Below are positions 34,830-44,867 of a stretch of DNA of 64,000 nt, piece after piece. The notes beneath the pieces were generated by a model that worked only from the letters and a program-made list of their open reading frames with translations, did not search any database and had not been told where the DNA came from. This stretch comes from Abditibacteriaceae bacterium (lineage in GTDB: Bacteria > Armatimonadota > Abditibacteriia > Abditibacteriales > Abditibacteriaceae). A program made the translations under genes and the position numbers. Where the stretch lies: assembly GCA_019239895.1 (NCBI GenBank), contig JAFAZH010000031.1:1-64000 (forward strand), written 5' to 3'. The number at the start of each line of letters is the position of its first letter. Positions within the stretch are counted from its first letter, which is position 1.

Positions 34830-35672
34830 AGAGCGTGTTATGAACTTCTTATATAAACTTTGCGGCTATGAACCGCAAGCACTATCCGAGCGATGTGAGC
34901 CATGAGGAATGGGAATTCGTCATGCCCTATTTGACGTTGATGACGCCTGCTGCGCCCCAGCGCAAGCACGAGATGCGCGAAGTCTTCAATGCTTTGCGCT
35001 GGTTGGTGCGCAGCGGTGCTCCGTGGCGTTATCTGCCGGGCGACTTCCCCCCTTGGGAGGCGGTCTACCAGCAGACCCAACGGTGGATCAATGCTCAAGT
35101 GTTTGAAGCCATCGCTCATGATCTGCGCGCCTTGCTGCGCCAAACCCAAGGCCGCAACCCCCAACCCAGCGCCACCATCTTTGACTCACGCACCCTGCAA
35201 AGCACCCCCGAAAGTGGTCATCGCGCAGGCTGCAATGGTCATAAAAAGCAGCGCGGCACCAAGATTCATGCTGCCGTAGACACCCTGGGCCACTTGCTGG
35301 CCCTGTGCGTGACACCGGCTAATGAAAATGATCGTACCCAAGTGGAGGCATTGTGTGATGCGGTGCAGGAAGTGACTGGGCACACCGTGCAAGTCGCTTT
35401 TGTGGATGCGGGCTATAGTGGCACTGAGCCAGAAAAAGAAGCAGGCGTTTACGATGTGCGCTTGGAAGTGGTGAAATCGCCCGAAGCCATGCGCGGTTTT
35501 GTGCTGTTGCCCAAAAGATGGGTGGTCGAGCGCAGTTTTGCCTGGGCCACTCGCTTTAGGCGCTTGGCCAAAGACTACGAACGCTTGCCGGAAACCGTCA
35601 AGGCACTCCATCTGCTGGCTTTCGTTTGCCTTATGCTCACTAATCTGTTCCATTAAGTTCATAACACGCTCT
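34830..35672 (+). mobile_element. IS5-family insertion sequence, intact
   Basis: An 843-bp element bounded by perfect 18-bp inverted repeats AGAGCGTGTTATGAACTT (34830-34847) and the complement at 35655-35672. It carries a single transposase gene. No target-site duplication was recognised; the right flank is a piece of an older IS630-type gene. Confidence 0.9.
34868..35656 (+). CDS. IS5-family transposase
   Basis: This 262-residue DDE transposase has an N-terminal DUF4096-like segment (LPGDFPPWEAVYQQTQRW) and catalytic acids in TIFDSRTLQSTPESG (first Asp), VAFVDAGYSG (second Asp) and VVERSFAWATRFRRLAKDYE (Glu in the Y/R-E motif). It is full length, with no internal stops or frameshift, so it may be active. 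The stop codon lies at the inner edge of the right inverted repeat. It catalyses cut-and-paste movement of its own element. Confidence 0.95.
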   Translation: MNRKHYPSDVSHEEWEFVMPYLTLMTPAAPQRKHEMREVFNALRWLVRSGAPWRYLPGDFPPWEAVYQQTQRWINAQVFEAIAHDLRALLRQTQGRNPQPSATIFDSRTLQSTPESGHRAGCNGHKKQRGTKIHAAVDTLGHLLALCVTPANENDRTQVEALCDAVQEVTGHTVQVAFVDAGYSGTEPEKEAGVYDVRLEVVKSPEAMRGFVLLPKRWVVERSFAWATRFRRLAKDYERLPETVKALHLLAFVCLMLTNLFH

Positions 35673-35767
35673 ATGTCTCCATGAGTTTGACTTGGACAGG
35701 CATATTGAATGCTTCGCATTTCCTCTTTAAATCAAAAGAATACAAGCTAATTGTGTGCTGGAAGTTT

Positions 35768-36360
35768 ATGAACGACCTTATTGATGAGCAGCGGCCTGTG
35801 GTGTGTCTGGATGAAGCCGCCAAACAAATCTTAGGTGCAGTGCGCGCCGTTACCCCTACTGCCGGGACAAGAAAGCGGTTCGACAATGAGTATGAGCGCT
35901 GTGGGACCTATGCCCTATTGTGTGAGCCGTTAGTCTCGTGGCGTGAAGTGTGGGTCAAAGCGCGACGCACAAGATGGGATTATGCCGATGTGGTGCGTTA
36001 CTTGTGTGATGAGAAATATCCGGCGGTGTAAAAGATTATGTTAGTGCAGGGTAATCTCAATACACATGGAGTTTGTATCAGGCGTTTGCGCCCCACGAAG
36101 CGCAACCCTTGGCACAGCGCAGTGAGTGGCACTACACCCTCAAATTTAGTCCTTGGCTCAATATGGCCGAGATCGAGTTGAGTGTGTTAGCGCGGCAGTG
36201 TCTCCAGGAGCGCATGGAAACGCAGCACCCTCTCTAGGCACTAGTTGAAGCTTGGCAGCAGCGACGTAGTGCAGTTAAGGTGCGGGTAGAATGGCGCTTT
36301 GGAGTGCAGGAGGCACGCTGCAAACTCAAACGACTCTACCCTAAACTACTACTCGGTTAG
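35768..36360 (+). pseudogene. IS630-type transposase, decayed
   Basis: The first part (about 88 codons) is open and resembles the IS630 core: VVCLDEAAKQILG, RFDNEYERCGTYALL, WVKARRTRWDYADVV. A TAA near 36029 stops it right where the catalytic segment KIMLVQGNLNTHG begins (usual V-x-DN-NTH; the Asp is Gly here). After a frame change the C-terminal part continues as EWHYTLKFSPWLNMAEIELS, with a further TAG near 36236 before WRFGVQEARCKLKRLYPK. The N-terminal half is missing at the side of the IS5 element. Clearly inactive. Confidence 0.85.
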
Positions 36361-36835
36361 AACACTATTGGCTTTATGATTTGGGGCAAAGCGACTTTAG
36401 GGGCGATTTTGCCTATAAAGACATCGATAGAGTGTAGAGAATTTGTCTGCCTTACGCTGTTACCATACTAGGGGTGTCATAGAACAAGCCTCTAAAACAT
36501 TGCGAGCGGCGGCTATGTCTGGTAGATGAGATATGCAGAAGCTACCACTTGCACCAAACATTCACAACTTGGCCCAGGAATTAGTGGCGTCCCCACTCTT
36601 GCCCATTAGAGCTGACACTGCTTAACCTGATGGCTCCTCGATTGGCACTCATCACCTTCTCTATCCCTGCCTGACTCCTTGATTCTTTGCCCACTACCAC
36701 CTGCTATCAAACTGGAGGCGCGGTGAACAAGTGTTGAGATGGACAGTGACAGCACGCTTGGCAGCGTAAGCGTTTACTCATTCAAGGGACACCCACACAT
36801 CAGCATGGATGCCCCTTGAATGAGTCCTTGACTAC
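36361..36835. other. Gene-free region, no clear feature except a terminator
   Basis: 475 bp between the transposase remnant and the PqqD-like gene. No open frame, RNA or repeat with support was found apart from the hairpin at 36776-36825. Confidence 0.5.
36776..36825 (-). terminator. Hairpin terminator after PqqD-like gene
   Basis: Stem ACTCATTCAAGGG (36776-36788) with its complement ending at 36825, loop about 22 nt. It lies 10 bp beyond the stop of the minus-strand gene at 36836. Confidence 0.65.
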
Positions 36836-37372
36836 TTAAGATAATTGGCAGACACCCGCAGCACCTCCAGGAGTGCCATTACAGATAAGTGATGGGGATT
36901 GGGTGCAACAAGTGCCTTGGGAAAATGATGGTTGCCCTGACGCTATCGTACAAGGGGCACCTTGTCCCCCGCAACTCGCTTGCGCGTGGGCTGCTGGCAC
37001 AAAAATAGAAGTGACCAAGGCGGTGGCAGCTAAGGCTCCGGTCGCGCGCATAAAGTCACGCCGCGAGAGATATTGATCAGCGGGGCGCACCAAGCGTTGT
37101 TGCAACAAGCCGATTTTACCCAACTCATGGAGGGCCAGCCACACCATCTTTTCATCTACCGGAGTCAAATGCTCTTGCGTGACCTGCTGGGCAATATCAC
37201 GGATGGCGGTTTTGCCATCACAGTGTTCCCAGACGGAAGCAACTAACGGATTAAGACAATGAGCTTGATGGTTGGCTAAATCTTGGACTAAGGTTTCATC
37301 AGCAACTGGCACAACTAAGAGTTGTTCTCGACGTGCTACAGGTAAAGCAGACGGCGATGATGGCGTTGGCAT
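36836..37372 (-). CDS. PqqD-like domain, Tat signal and six-cysteine tail protein
   Basis: This 178-residue protein has an unusual domain order. Residues about 15-95 resemble PqqD / RiPP-recognition-type winged helices (VARREQLLVVPVADETLVQD, HCLNPLVASVWEHCDGKTAI, VTQEHLTPVDEKMVWLAL). A Tat-like signal then appears internally (YLSRRDFMRATGALAATALV, ending AHA at 128-130). The final 48 residues are a cysteine-rich tail with Cys at 134, 141, 155, 156, 164 and 175, a C-x6-C-x13-CC-x7-C-x10-C layout resembling small disulphide-knot peptides. ATG at 37372 has GGAGG five bases upstream. No radical SAM or other maturase is adjacent. Role is unknown; a secreted or anchored peptide with a cytosolic recognition domain is inference. 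Confidence 0.8.
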   Translation of the reverse strand: MPTPSSPSALPVARREQLLVVPVADETLVQDLANHQAHCLNPLVASVWEHCDGKTAIRDIAQQVTQEHLTPVDEKMVWLALHELGKIGLLQQRLVRPADQYLSRRDFMRATGALAATALVTSIFVPAAHAQASCGGQGAPCTIASGQPSFSQGTCCTQSPSLICNGTPGGAAGVCQLS

Positions 37373-37605
37373 ATCGGCCTCCGTGTTAACCTTAAGAGTC
37401 CCCCTGAAATGCGCTGACTGCCGCATGAAGGGCGATTTATCCTGTGCAAATCTATTGCCATTGCCAAGAGCCTAAACTATGGGGTAAAGGGTGTAAGGTA
37501 ACAGCAGTCAGCTTATCAGCATGGCAACGGTTATACAAGACCGTATGAATGAAGAATTTTTGGAAAAGCTCGTTGCCGCCGTCTGAGTTGCTTCCTCGTT
37601 CTTGC

Positions 37606-38649
37606 TCATTCGTTGCCAATGCCCTTTAATCCGACTAAGTGGTTGGCATCGAGCAGTGTCCGCTCCTGGCGTGCTAATTCTAAATCAGCTTCCACCATTT
37701 CGCGCACGAGTTGATCGAAGCCAATTTTGGGGTGCCAGTTTAAGAGTCTATTCGTCTCTGTAGGATCGCCTAAAAGATAATCGACTTCGGCGGGACGAAA
37801 AAAGCGTGGATCAGTTTGCACAAAATCCCGATAATCCAGGTCTACGAGAGCAAAAGCACGCTCGGCAAACTCGCGCACGGAGTACGCTTCACCGGTGGCA
37901 ATCACATAATCGCCGGGAGCATCTTGTTGAAGCATCAAATACATCGCCTCAACATAATCTTGGGCATGGCCCCAGTCACGTTTAGCATCCAGGTTGCCTA
38001 ACAAAAGCTGCTTTTGCAGGCCGACTTTGATCCGCCCGACCGCTCGCGTAATCTTGCGAGTGACAAAAGTTTCTCCGCGTCGCGGACTTTCATGGTTAAA
38101 TAAAAGGCCATTGCAGGCATACATCCCATAGGACTCGCGGTGATTAACGGTTTGCCAAAAAGCATACATCTTCGCTACTGCATAAGGACTACGCGGATGA
38201 AAGGGCGTATTGATGGACTGGGGTGGTTTGGCGGCTCCGAAAATTTCCGAACTGCTGGCCTGGTAGAAGCGCATTGGCTGCCCTATGCGCTGACTGTAAT
38301 CGCGGATGGCTTCGAGTAAACGCAAAACACCAAGCCCAGTCACATCTGCCGTGTATTCGGCTTGATCAAAAGAAACCCGCACATGGGATTGGGCACCCAG
38401 ATTATAAACTTCATCAGGTTGCACCTGCTCAATAATACGACGCAATCCAGAACCGTCACTCAAATCGCCATAATGTAAAATGGGTTGAGTTACAGCATCA
38501 TCGGCAAAGAGATGGTCAATGCGCTCTGTATTATAAGTAGAGGCACGGCGCACAATGCCATGCACGGAATAGCCTTTAGTTCTTAAAAGCTCTGCCAGAT
38601 AACTGCCATCTTGCCCGGTTATGCCCGTAATTAATGCTGTCTTCGCCAA
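37606..38649 (-). CDS. gmd: GDP-mannose 4,6-dehydratase
   Basis: This 347-residue short-chain dehydrogenase/reductase converts GDP-mannose to GDP-4-keto-6-deoxymannose, the first step toward GDP-fucose or GDP-rhamnose. The NAD(P) motif is [15 protein letters not shown]; family signatures are [33 protein letters not shown], the catalytic S/T...Y-x3-K in [11 protein letters not shown], and [17 protein letters not shown]. The start is a TTG at 38649 with GGAGGA correctly spaced. It follows the second dehydratase gene by 2 bp, indicating cotranscription. Confidence 0.93.
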   Translation of the reverse strand: MAKTALITGITGQDGSYLAELLRTKGYSVHGIVRRASTYNTERIDHLFADDAVTQPILHYGDLSDGSGLRRIIEQVQPDEVYNLGAQSHVRVSFDQAEYTADVTGLGVLRLLEAIRDYSQRIGQPMRFYQASSSEIFGAAKPPQSINTPFHPRSPYAVAKMYAFWQTVNHRESYGMYACNGLLFNHESPRRGETFVTRKITRAVGRIKVGLQKQLLLGNLDAKRDWGHAQDYVEAMYLMLQQDAPGDYVIATGEAYSVREFAERAFALVDLDYRDFVQTDPRFFRPAEVDYLLGDPTETNRLLNWHPKIGFDQLVREMVEADLELARQERTLLDANHLVGLKGIGNE

Positions 38650-38651
38650 GA

Positions 38652-39650
38652 TTAATCCTCCACTGTATAGTCTATTAATTCTTCTTGTTTTAAAACGCGT
38701 TTTATATCCGCTTCGACCATCAGAGCGACGATTTGCTCTAAGTTTACACGCGGCTCCCACCCAGTACGGCTTGCCAGCTTGCTGGGATTGCCAACTAAAG
38801 CTACGGGGTCAGCGGGACGAAAAAAAGCTGGATCGGTCCGCACGTAGTCTTGATAATTCAGTCCGACACATTTGAAAGCTAAGTCTACAAACTCGCGCAG
38901 AGAATGCACTTTACCAGTCGCAATAACATAATCATCTGGCTCACCTTGCTGCATAATGTGCCACATTGCCCGGACGTAATCACCGGCGAAACCCCAATCG
39001 CGCTGCACGTCGAGATTGCCCATGATTAATTCATTTTGCAAACCCTGCTTGATACGGGCGACAGCTTGAGTGACCTTGCGCGTCACAAAGTTACTCGGAC
39101 GCAATGGCGACTCATGATTAAAGAGAATACCACAACTGGCATGGGCGGCATGAATCTCACGACACCCCACGATGATCCAGTAGGCATAAAGTTTCGCCGC
39201 CCCATAGGGACTCTGTGGATGAAAAGGAGTGGCCTCGGTCTGCGGCGATTCCGCTACTTTGCCATACATCTCGGACGAAGCAGCCTGAAAAAACCGCGCT
39301 CCTGGCTTGACTTCGCGCCAAACCTGAACCAGGCGGGCAGTGCCCAAAGCAGTAATCTCGCCGGTTTCCACGGGCCGTTCCCAGGAAGCAGCCACAGAAG
39401 TTTGGGCCGCCAAATGGTAAATCTCATCAGGAGCCGCTAACTCTACAGCCCTCGCTAAGGAGCGCATATCCATAAAGTCAGCCTCAATGAGTTGCACTTG
39501 ATCCTGGAGTTTAAGGGCCGTTAAAGTGTTGTGTTCATGATCGCTAGCGGATCGTACTGTGCCGATAACTCGATAGTTCTTTTTAAGGAGAAGTTGAGTA
39601 AGATACGCTCCGTCCTGACCAGTAATCCCAGTAATAAGTGCATTGGGCAT
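38652..39650 (-). CDS. GDP-mannose 4,6-dehydratase paralogue (NAD-dependent epimerase/dehydratase)
   Basis: This 332-residue SDR protein is clearly homologous to the adjacent gmd product but divergent. It keeps [55 protein letters not shown] and [14 protein letters not shown]. The strong conservation of the Gmd signatures suggests that it also acts on GDP-mannose or a related NDP-sugar. Whether both enzymes have the same reaction or one makes a different sugar (for example a GDP-rhamnose branch) cannot be settled from sequence. Positioned between manB and gmd in the operon. Confidence 0.85.
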   Translation of the reverse strand: MPNALITGITGQDGAYLTQLLLKKNYRVIGTVRSASDHEHNTLTALKLQDQVQLIEADFMDMRSLARAVELAAPDEIYHLAAQTSVAASWERPVETGEITALGTARLVQVWREVKPGARFFQAASSEMYGKVAESPQTEATPFHPQSPYGAAKLYAYWIIVGCREIHAAHASCGILFNHESPLRPSNFVTRKVTQAVARIKQGLQNELIMGNLDVQRDWGFAGDYVRAMWHIMQQGEPDDYVIATGKVHSLREFVDLAFKCVGLNYQDYVRTDPAFFRPADPVALVGNPSKLASRTGWEPRVNLEQIVALMVEADIKRVLKQEELIDYTVED

Positions 39651-39721
39651 AAGACTAAAAGACGACTAAATTGCATTCCCTCAAACCAAGATCATTGCCC
39701 TCAGCGTGTTCTGACTTCACT

Positions 39722-41095
39722 TTAGGACGCTTCCTGAATAAACTGTTTAAGTGCATTTAAATGAGCATCGCGCTCTGAGGTAGAGGCCGCTTCCAGGTTT
39801 AAGCGCAACAATGGTTCAGTATTACTAGCCCGCAGGTTAAACCACCAATCTTCCATCTCAACCGTTAGACCGTCCATATGATCCGTCTTTGCTCCACGCT
39901 TCTGGTAGTTATCTTCCACCCGTTGGAGCACCGCCGTGACATCGGGCACCCGAAAATTCAATTCGCCCGTCGAGCTGTAACGGCGCAACGGCGCAACGAG
40001 TTGTGACAAAGTTTGCTGACGCTCGTGGCAAATATTGATGACCTGAATCATTGCCATCAAACCGGAGTCCGTATAAAAGCAATCCCTGAAGTAATAATGG
40101 CCAGACAACTCGCCGCCAAAAGGAGCACCTTTCTCCTTAAGTAACCGCTTCATAAAAGAGTGCCCCACCCGCCCGCGCACCGGTAGTCCCCCATGCTGTT
40201 CAATCCATTCAGGCACCACTTTAGAGCTACGCAAGTCATACAGGATAGGACTTCCAGGTTTTTGGGCCAGCACCGCTTCGGCAATCAGAGCGGTGATTAG
40301 ATCACTCGAAATGCTCTCACCCATCTCATCCACGAACATACAGCGGTCGGCATCACCATCAAAAGCTACACCAAAATCACACTGATGGTCTTTGACTAAC
40401 TGCTGCACGTCACGTAAATTCTCGGCCTTTAGCGGATCCGCTTCATGGTTGGGAAAAGCACCATCTAACTCCCAGTATAGTGGCACTGGTTCTAGTGCCT
40501 CATGGCGGGCAAAGAAATCTGGCAGAAAAAAGCCGCCCATCCCATTAGCTGTATCGACTCCTATTTTTAACCGATGAGTAACTGGAGACACAAAGTTATC
40601 CATAAAGTCCAGGTAGTCAGTCAAAGCATTCTCGACGTTCTGACTGGTTCCTGGTGTCGGCACGGTGGCTAAAGCCGCATGGCTCTTATTCATTTGGGCC
40701 CGCAATACAAAGCCTTCTACTTTATCCAAGCCCGTCAAATAATCTAGGGGCATTGCCTCTGGGCCACTGACCTTAAAACCGTTATATTCCGGGCCGTTAT
40801 GGGAGGCCGTCACGGTTACACTGCCTTGTGCCTTATAATGCACATTGGCCCAGTAATTCATCGGAGTGGCGGCCAAACCAATATCTATGACATCGCAGCC
40901 AGCTTCCATCAAGCCACGGATTAGTTCTGCACTCAAAGCAGGCGAGTATAGGCGCATGTCGCGGCTGACCACAATTGGCCCCTGCTGTTGAAAGACTTCT
41001 TGGCCTAAGCCCCGGCCGATGAGATAGGCTAACTCAGGGGTTAAGACCTCGTTCACAATGCCCCGGATATCGTACGCTTTAAAAATCCCCGCCAT
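39722..41095 (-). CDS. manB: Phosphomannomutase / phosphoglucomutase
   Basis: This 457-residue alpha-D-phosphohexomutase interconverts mannose-6-P and mannose-1-P (and often glucose phosphates). Domain 1 has the catalytic serine loop TVTASHNGPEYNGFK (usually TASHNPPEYNG; a Gly replaces Pro). Domain 2 has the metal loop FDGDADRCM, domain 3 the sugar-binding GGELSGHYYF, and domain 4 the phosphate loop LRASNTEPLLRLN. Full length. It supplies mannose-1-P to the ManC enzyme encoded upstream. Confidence 0.94.
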   Translation of the reverse strand: MAGIFKAYDIRGIVNEVLTPELAYLIGRGLGQEVFQQQGPIVVSRDMRLYSPALSAELIRGLMEAGCDVIDIGLAATPMNYWANVHYKAQGSVTVTASHNGPEYNGFKVSGPEAMPLDYLTGLDKVEGFVLRAQMNKSHAALATVPTPGTSQNVENALTDYLDFMDNFVSPVTHRLKIGVDTANGMGGFFLPDFFARHEALEPVPLYWELDGAFPNHEADPLKAENLRDVQQLVKDHQCDFGVAFDGDADRCMFVDEMGESISSDLITALIAEAVLAQKPGSPILYDLRSSKVVPEWIEQHGGLPVRGRVGHSFMKRLLKEKGAPFGGELSGHYYFRDCFYTDSGLMAMIQVINICHERQQTLSQLVAPLRRYSSTGELNFRVPDVTAVLQRVEDNYQKRGAKTDHMDGLTVEMEDWWFNLRASNTEPLLRLNLEAASTSERDAHLNALKQFIQEAS

Positions 41096-41151
41096 AAGCT
41101 AATGCTCAATTCCAAACGATAGTGTTAAATGATGCCATTCCATCGTCATCC

Positions 41152-42132
41152 TCAGGCTGCGGTAGTGGTTGGCGATTCGGCTACTGAATGGGTACTTTGA
41201 TACCAATCTATGGTACGGCGTAGACCCTCTTGGAAATCCGTTTGGGCGCGAAAACCAAAGCACTCTTCAGCCCGCGTCGTGTCGAGGCAACGGCGAGGTT
41301 GGCCATTGGGCTTAGTAGCATCCCACACGATTTTCCCAGTGAAACCAACTTCCGACGCAATCATTTCGGCCAGGTCCCGAATGGCTATCTCACGCCCGGT
41401 GCCCAAGTTGACAGGCAAGTCTCCTTCATAGCGTTCGGTGGCCAAAATAATACCTTCAGCGGCATCCTCTACATAAAGGAACTCGCGTGTTGGAGACCCA
41501 TCGCCCCACAGCACAACCTCCTTATGGCCAGCCTGCTTAGCTTCCAGGCATTTACGGATCAGCGCCGGAATCACATGAGAAGTATTTAAGTCGAAATTAT
41601 CACGCGGGCCATACAGATTAACTGGGAGCAAGTAAATCGCATTGAAGCCATATTGCGCCCGATACGCCTGGGCTTGGACAAGCATCATTTTCTTCGCCAA
41701 TCCATAGGGAGCGTTAGTTTCTTCCGGGTAGCCGTCCCATAATTCGTCCTCTTTAAAGGGGATTGAAGCTAACTTCGGATAGGCACAAATAGTCCCTACC
41801 GCGGTGAACTTGGCGACCTCAAACTGCCGCGCTAATTCCATGAGTTGAAGCCCCATAATCGCATTATCATAAAAAAAACGACCTGGATTGGCACGGTTAG
41901 CGCCAATCCCCCCCACTACCGCAGCCAGATGAATAATGATTTCCGGTCGGGTGGCGCGATAAAGGCTTAGGATGCCGTCGCGCTCGCGCAAGTCATACTC
42001 TTTCGAGCGCGGCACCACGATTTCGCTACAGCCACGCTCGTAGAGTCTTTGCACCACAGTGGCTCCGAGAAATCCCGCACCGCCCGTAACTACCACACGT
42101 TTTCTAGACCAATCCATCTTCAACTTCTCCAT
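41152..42132 (-). CDS. fcl: GDP-L-fucose synthase
   Basis: This 326-residue SDR enzyme performs the epimerisation and reduction of GDP-4-keto-6-deoxymannose to GDP-L-fucose. Seen: NADP motif [34 protein letters not shown], the Ser/Thr-Tyr-Lys triad in TICAYPK and [21 protein letters not shown] and [20 protein letters not shown]. The ATG at 42132 (MEKLKMDW) is used; an internal ATG 15 bp later is an equally possible start with GGAGAAG before it. Lies between manC and manB. Confidence 0.95.
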   Translation of the reverse strand: MEKLKMDWSRKRVVVTGGAGFLGATVVQRLYERGCSEIVVPRSKEYDLRERDGILSLYRATRPEIIIHLAAVVGGIGANRANPGRFFYDNAIMGLQLMELARQFEVAKFTAVGTICAYPKLASIPFKEDELWDGYPEETNAPYGLAKKMMLVQAQAYRAQYGFNAIYLLPVNLYGPRDNFDLNTSHVIPALIRKCLEAKQAGHKEVVLWGDGSPTREFLYVEDAAEGIILATERYEGDLPVNLGTGREIAIRDLAEMIASEVGFTGKIVWDATKPNGQPRRCLDTTRAEECFGFRAQTDFQEGLRRTIDWYQSTHSVAESPTTTAA

Positions 42133-42202
42133 AGTAAATCTCTTGTAAATCTATTGACTGTCCTATTGTTCAAACAACTTTGTTGAAGCGAGCCCGCGAG
42201 AC

Positions 42203-43663
42203 TTACCCTGTTTGTAACCGCCCATAAATGTCCTCAGCACGGACGATATCATCTTCCCCTAAATAGGGGCCAGATTGCACCTCAATCAGATGCAAGGGAA
42301 TACGCCCTGGATTGTGCAGCCGGTGGCTCGTGCCCAGTGGCACATAAACGGATTCGTTCTCTGCAACCAAATGCACCTTATCGCCAATGGTGACTTCCGC
42401 AGTGCCACTAACCACGACCCAATGCTCCGAACGATGGTGATGCATCTGCAAAGATAACTTGGCACCAGGATTAACCGTGATGCGTTTAACCTGAAACCGT
42501 TCCCCACGATCCATGCCTTCATAACTACCCCAGGGGCGATAGACGCGGCGATGAGTTTCATGCTCACTACGCCCCTGGCTTTTGAGACGTTCTACTACTA
42601 CCTTGACATCCTGTGTATGATCTTTATGAACCACCAAAACGGCATCTGCAGTTTCTACTACCACGAGATCCTCAACCCCTACTGCCGCGACCAAACGCCG
42701 CTCCGCGTGGACATAACAGTTGGTAGTTTCGTGGAGTATGACTTCGCCCTGAGTAACATTACCCGCTTCATCTTTCTCATGAAACTCCCACAGGGATGAC
42801 CAAGAACCCAGGTCACTCCACCCCATGTTAACAGGAATCACGGCGGCCTTGACCGTTTTTTCCATGACGGCATAATCAATAGAAATACTGGGACAGGTGA
42901 CAAAAGCTTTTTCTGCCAGCCGATAAAAGTCCAGATCATGATAAGCCTGTTGTACTGCCTCACGACAGGCCGCCACCACTTCAGGATGCAACCGTTCAAG
43001 CTCTTCGAGATAGGTCTTGGCACTCAATAGAAACATGCCACTGTTCCACCAAAAATCACGGGATTGCACATATTTCTGGGCGGTCGCGGAATCTGGTTTC
43101 TCCACAAAGCGTTCCACTTTATAACCAGTTAGCCCAGATATTTGCGTCTCATCTACTGTATCGGATGAATTCTCTTCTAATGGCTGGCCGCGCTGAATAT
43201 AGCCGTAGCCAGTTTCGGGGGCATCGGGGACAATACCAAAGGTGACCAGATAGCCATCGTGAGCCAACCGCCGGGCCTTTTGAATGGCTGCATGATAGGC
43301 CGCAATATCTCTGATCACATGATCGGCAGGTAATACCAGCATCAAAGCATCGTCTTCTTGGTTTAAGAGGTGCAGGGCGACTGCCGCAACTGCCGGTGCC
43401 GTGTTGCGGCCCGCTGGCTCTAACATGATGGTGGGGGCTGCAATATTGATTTCCTGGAGCTGTTGTGCTACGACGAATCGCTGCTCCTGATTGCAGACGA
43501 TAACGGGTTTACCGCTGTCTTTTAGTCCTTCCAAACGCAGCAGTGTCTCTTGCAATAGGCTACGCTCCGAAGTTAATGGCAATAATTGTTTGGGCAAACT
43601 GCTGCGCGAGATGGGCCATAAGCGGGAGCCACTGCCGCCACTGAGAATTACAGGAAATAACAT
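42203..43663 (-). CDS. manC: Mannose-1-phosphate guanylyltransferase / mannose-6-phosphate isomerase
   Basis: This 486-residue type II PMI-GMP enzyme has an N-terminal nucleotidyltransferase domain (1-about 350) with the pyrophosphorylase motif ILSGGSGSRLWPISR and PKQLLPL, then VLPADHVI, and FVEKPD for sugar binding. The C-terminal cupin (about 380-480; NPGAKLSLQMHHHRSEHWVV, VYVPLGTSHRLHNPG) is the mannose-6-P isomerase. Together they feed GDP-mannose to the downstream gmd/fcl genes. Length is standard. Confidence 0.96.
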   Translation of the reverse strand: MLFPVILSGGSGSRLWPISRSSLPKQLLPLTSERSLLQETLLRLEGLKDSGKPVIVCNQEQRFVVAQQLQEINIAAPTIMLEPAGRNTAPAVAAVALHLLNQEDDALMLVLPADHVIRDIAAYHAAIQKARRLAHDGYLVTFGIVPDAPETGYGYIQRGQPLEENSSDTVDETQISGLTGYKVERFVEKPDSATAQKYVQSRDFWWNSGMFLLSAKTYLEELERLHPEVVAACREAVQQAYHDLDFYRLAEKAFVTCPSISIDYAVMEKTVKAAVIPVNMGWSDLGSWSSLWEFHEKDEAGNVTQGEVILHETTNCYVHAERRLVAAVGVEDLVVVETADAVLVVHKDHTQDVKVVVERLKSQGRSEHETHRRVYRPWGSYEGMDRGERFQVKRITVNPGAKLSLQMHHHRSEHWVVVSGTAEVTIGDKVHLVAENESVYVPLGTSHRLHNPGRIPLHLIEVQSGPYLGEDDIVRAEDIYGRLQTG

Positions 43664-43755
43664 AGCATCAACTTCTTAGAAATTCTTTTTAACAAACCAC
43701 CTATCTATGTTATCTTGTCTTTAACCTAAAGTCATCCTACTTTAAGCTCTCACAT

Positions 43756-44589
43756 TTAGATTCTGCCTCGCAACTGATACACCTTATAGCCTATAACTTC
43801 ATGGATCCAACTGCGAAAGGCCGCGAATCGTCCATCCGGACTTCCAGATGAATTCAAGTCGAAACTGCCTTCCGTGCAGGGGGAACAGAGCAGTGGCACT
43901 CCAGCTTTCTCAAAGACCGCCCTCACGCGTCGCATGTGCGTCGGGCTACTCACCAAAATGATGCGTTGCCAATGGTGTTGGCGCATTATCTTCTCAATCA
44001 GCGTTGCTTCCTCAAATGTGCTAGCGACTGGTCCAATTTCTTCTAATGTTTGTGTCAGCCGCAACAACTTCATCTGGCGTCGGATCTCCGGCACAGCCGA
44101 GGGCGCGGGACCAAACAACCGGGGAATCAGCAGGCGCGGCGCATAACCTTGTTCCAGAATCTCATAAGCATGAAAAACGCGCATTTGAAAATTATCTGGC
44201 AGCTTGCCATCGGACAGCAAGCCTGAACCCAGCACATAAACGGCATCTGCTGGCTGTAACCTGTCATTACGCACGAGGCCACGCGCCAGGGGCATCGCCA
44301 CTGGCGTGCTGCCAACGACTATGGCCAAACAGCAGAGACCAGCACTACCCACCCACAGCACTCTCCTGGCTCCTGTTAACGAAAGTATCGCTCCAACCAT
44401 CCCCATGAGGGGAATACCCCAGGGACTGTCCTCCAACCACTTCAATCCTGGCAATGCTCCTGCGCCCAGTTGTGTAGCAGCTAACCAGGATAGTATGCCA
44501 ATGACAAACCCTCTCAGCAGTTCTTGCCTGCGCTCGTTGGCTGAAGAAGACGCACTTCCCCATCGAGAGGACGATTTTTGTTTATCCAT
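43756..44589 (-). CDS. DUF218 (YdcF/SanA/ElyC-like) membrane protein
   Basis: This 277-residue protein has two or three N-terminal membrane helices (about residues 27-42, 58-75 and 80-100) and a DUF218 domain: ADAVYVLGSGLLSDGKLP, EQGYAPRLLI, STFEEATLIEKIM, IILVSSPTHMRRVRAVFEKA. Homologues SanA and ElyC are linked to envelope or lipid-carrier sugar metabolism. It is the first gene of the minus-strand GDP-sugar block, 92 bp before manC, so an envelope polysaccharide role is likely. Confidence 0.85.
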   Translation of the reverse strand: MDKQKSSSRWGSASSSANERRQELLRGFVIGILSWLAATQLGAGALPGLKWLEDSPWGIPLMGMVGAILSLTGARRVLWVGSAGLCCLAIVVGSTPVAMPLARGLVRNDRLQPADAVYVLGSGLLSDGKLPDNFQMRVFHAYEILEQGYAPRLLIPRLFGPAPSAVPEIRRQMKLLRLTQTLEEIGPVASTFEEATLIEKIMRQHHWQRIILVSSPTHMRRVRAVFEKAGVPLLCSPCTEGSFDLNSSGSPDGRFAAFRSWIHEVIGYKVYQLRGRI

Positions 44590-44867
44590 TTACTGACTAT
44601 CACCCATTGAACAATCTTCTATCAGGAAAGTTAGAATCTTTGAAGCCAACCATACATTACACTATATCCTAACCTCAACTTGCACCCGCGCCACCTCACG
44701 AGGCTACCAACACTTCACTTTCCCCTTGCTTTCCTAGCTGCCTGTTCTGCCTACTAAAACTATTCACTACTTCTGCTGACCAAGGGCACCCCTGTACTCA
44801 ACATAACTCAACTTACTACCTATTGGCCCGGAGGCTAAAGTCACGACCCTGAGACAAGCCGGACCAC

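Noticed and set aside
35186..35719. 177-codon minus-strand frame across the IS5 transposase
   Set aside because: Complete antisense of the transposase gene with its DDE motifs; typical shadow frame.
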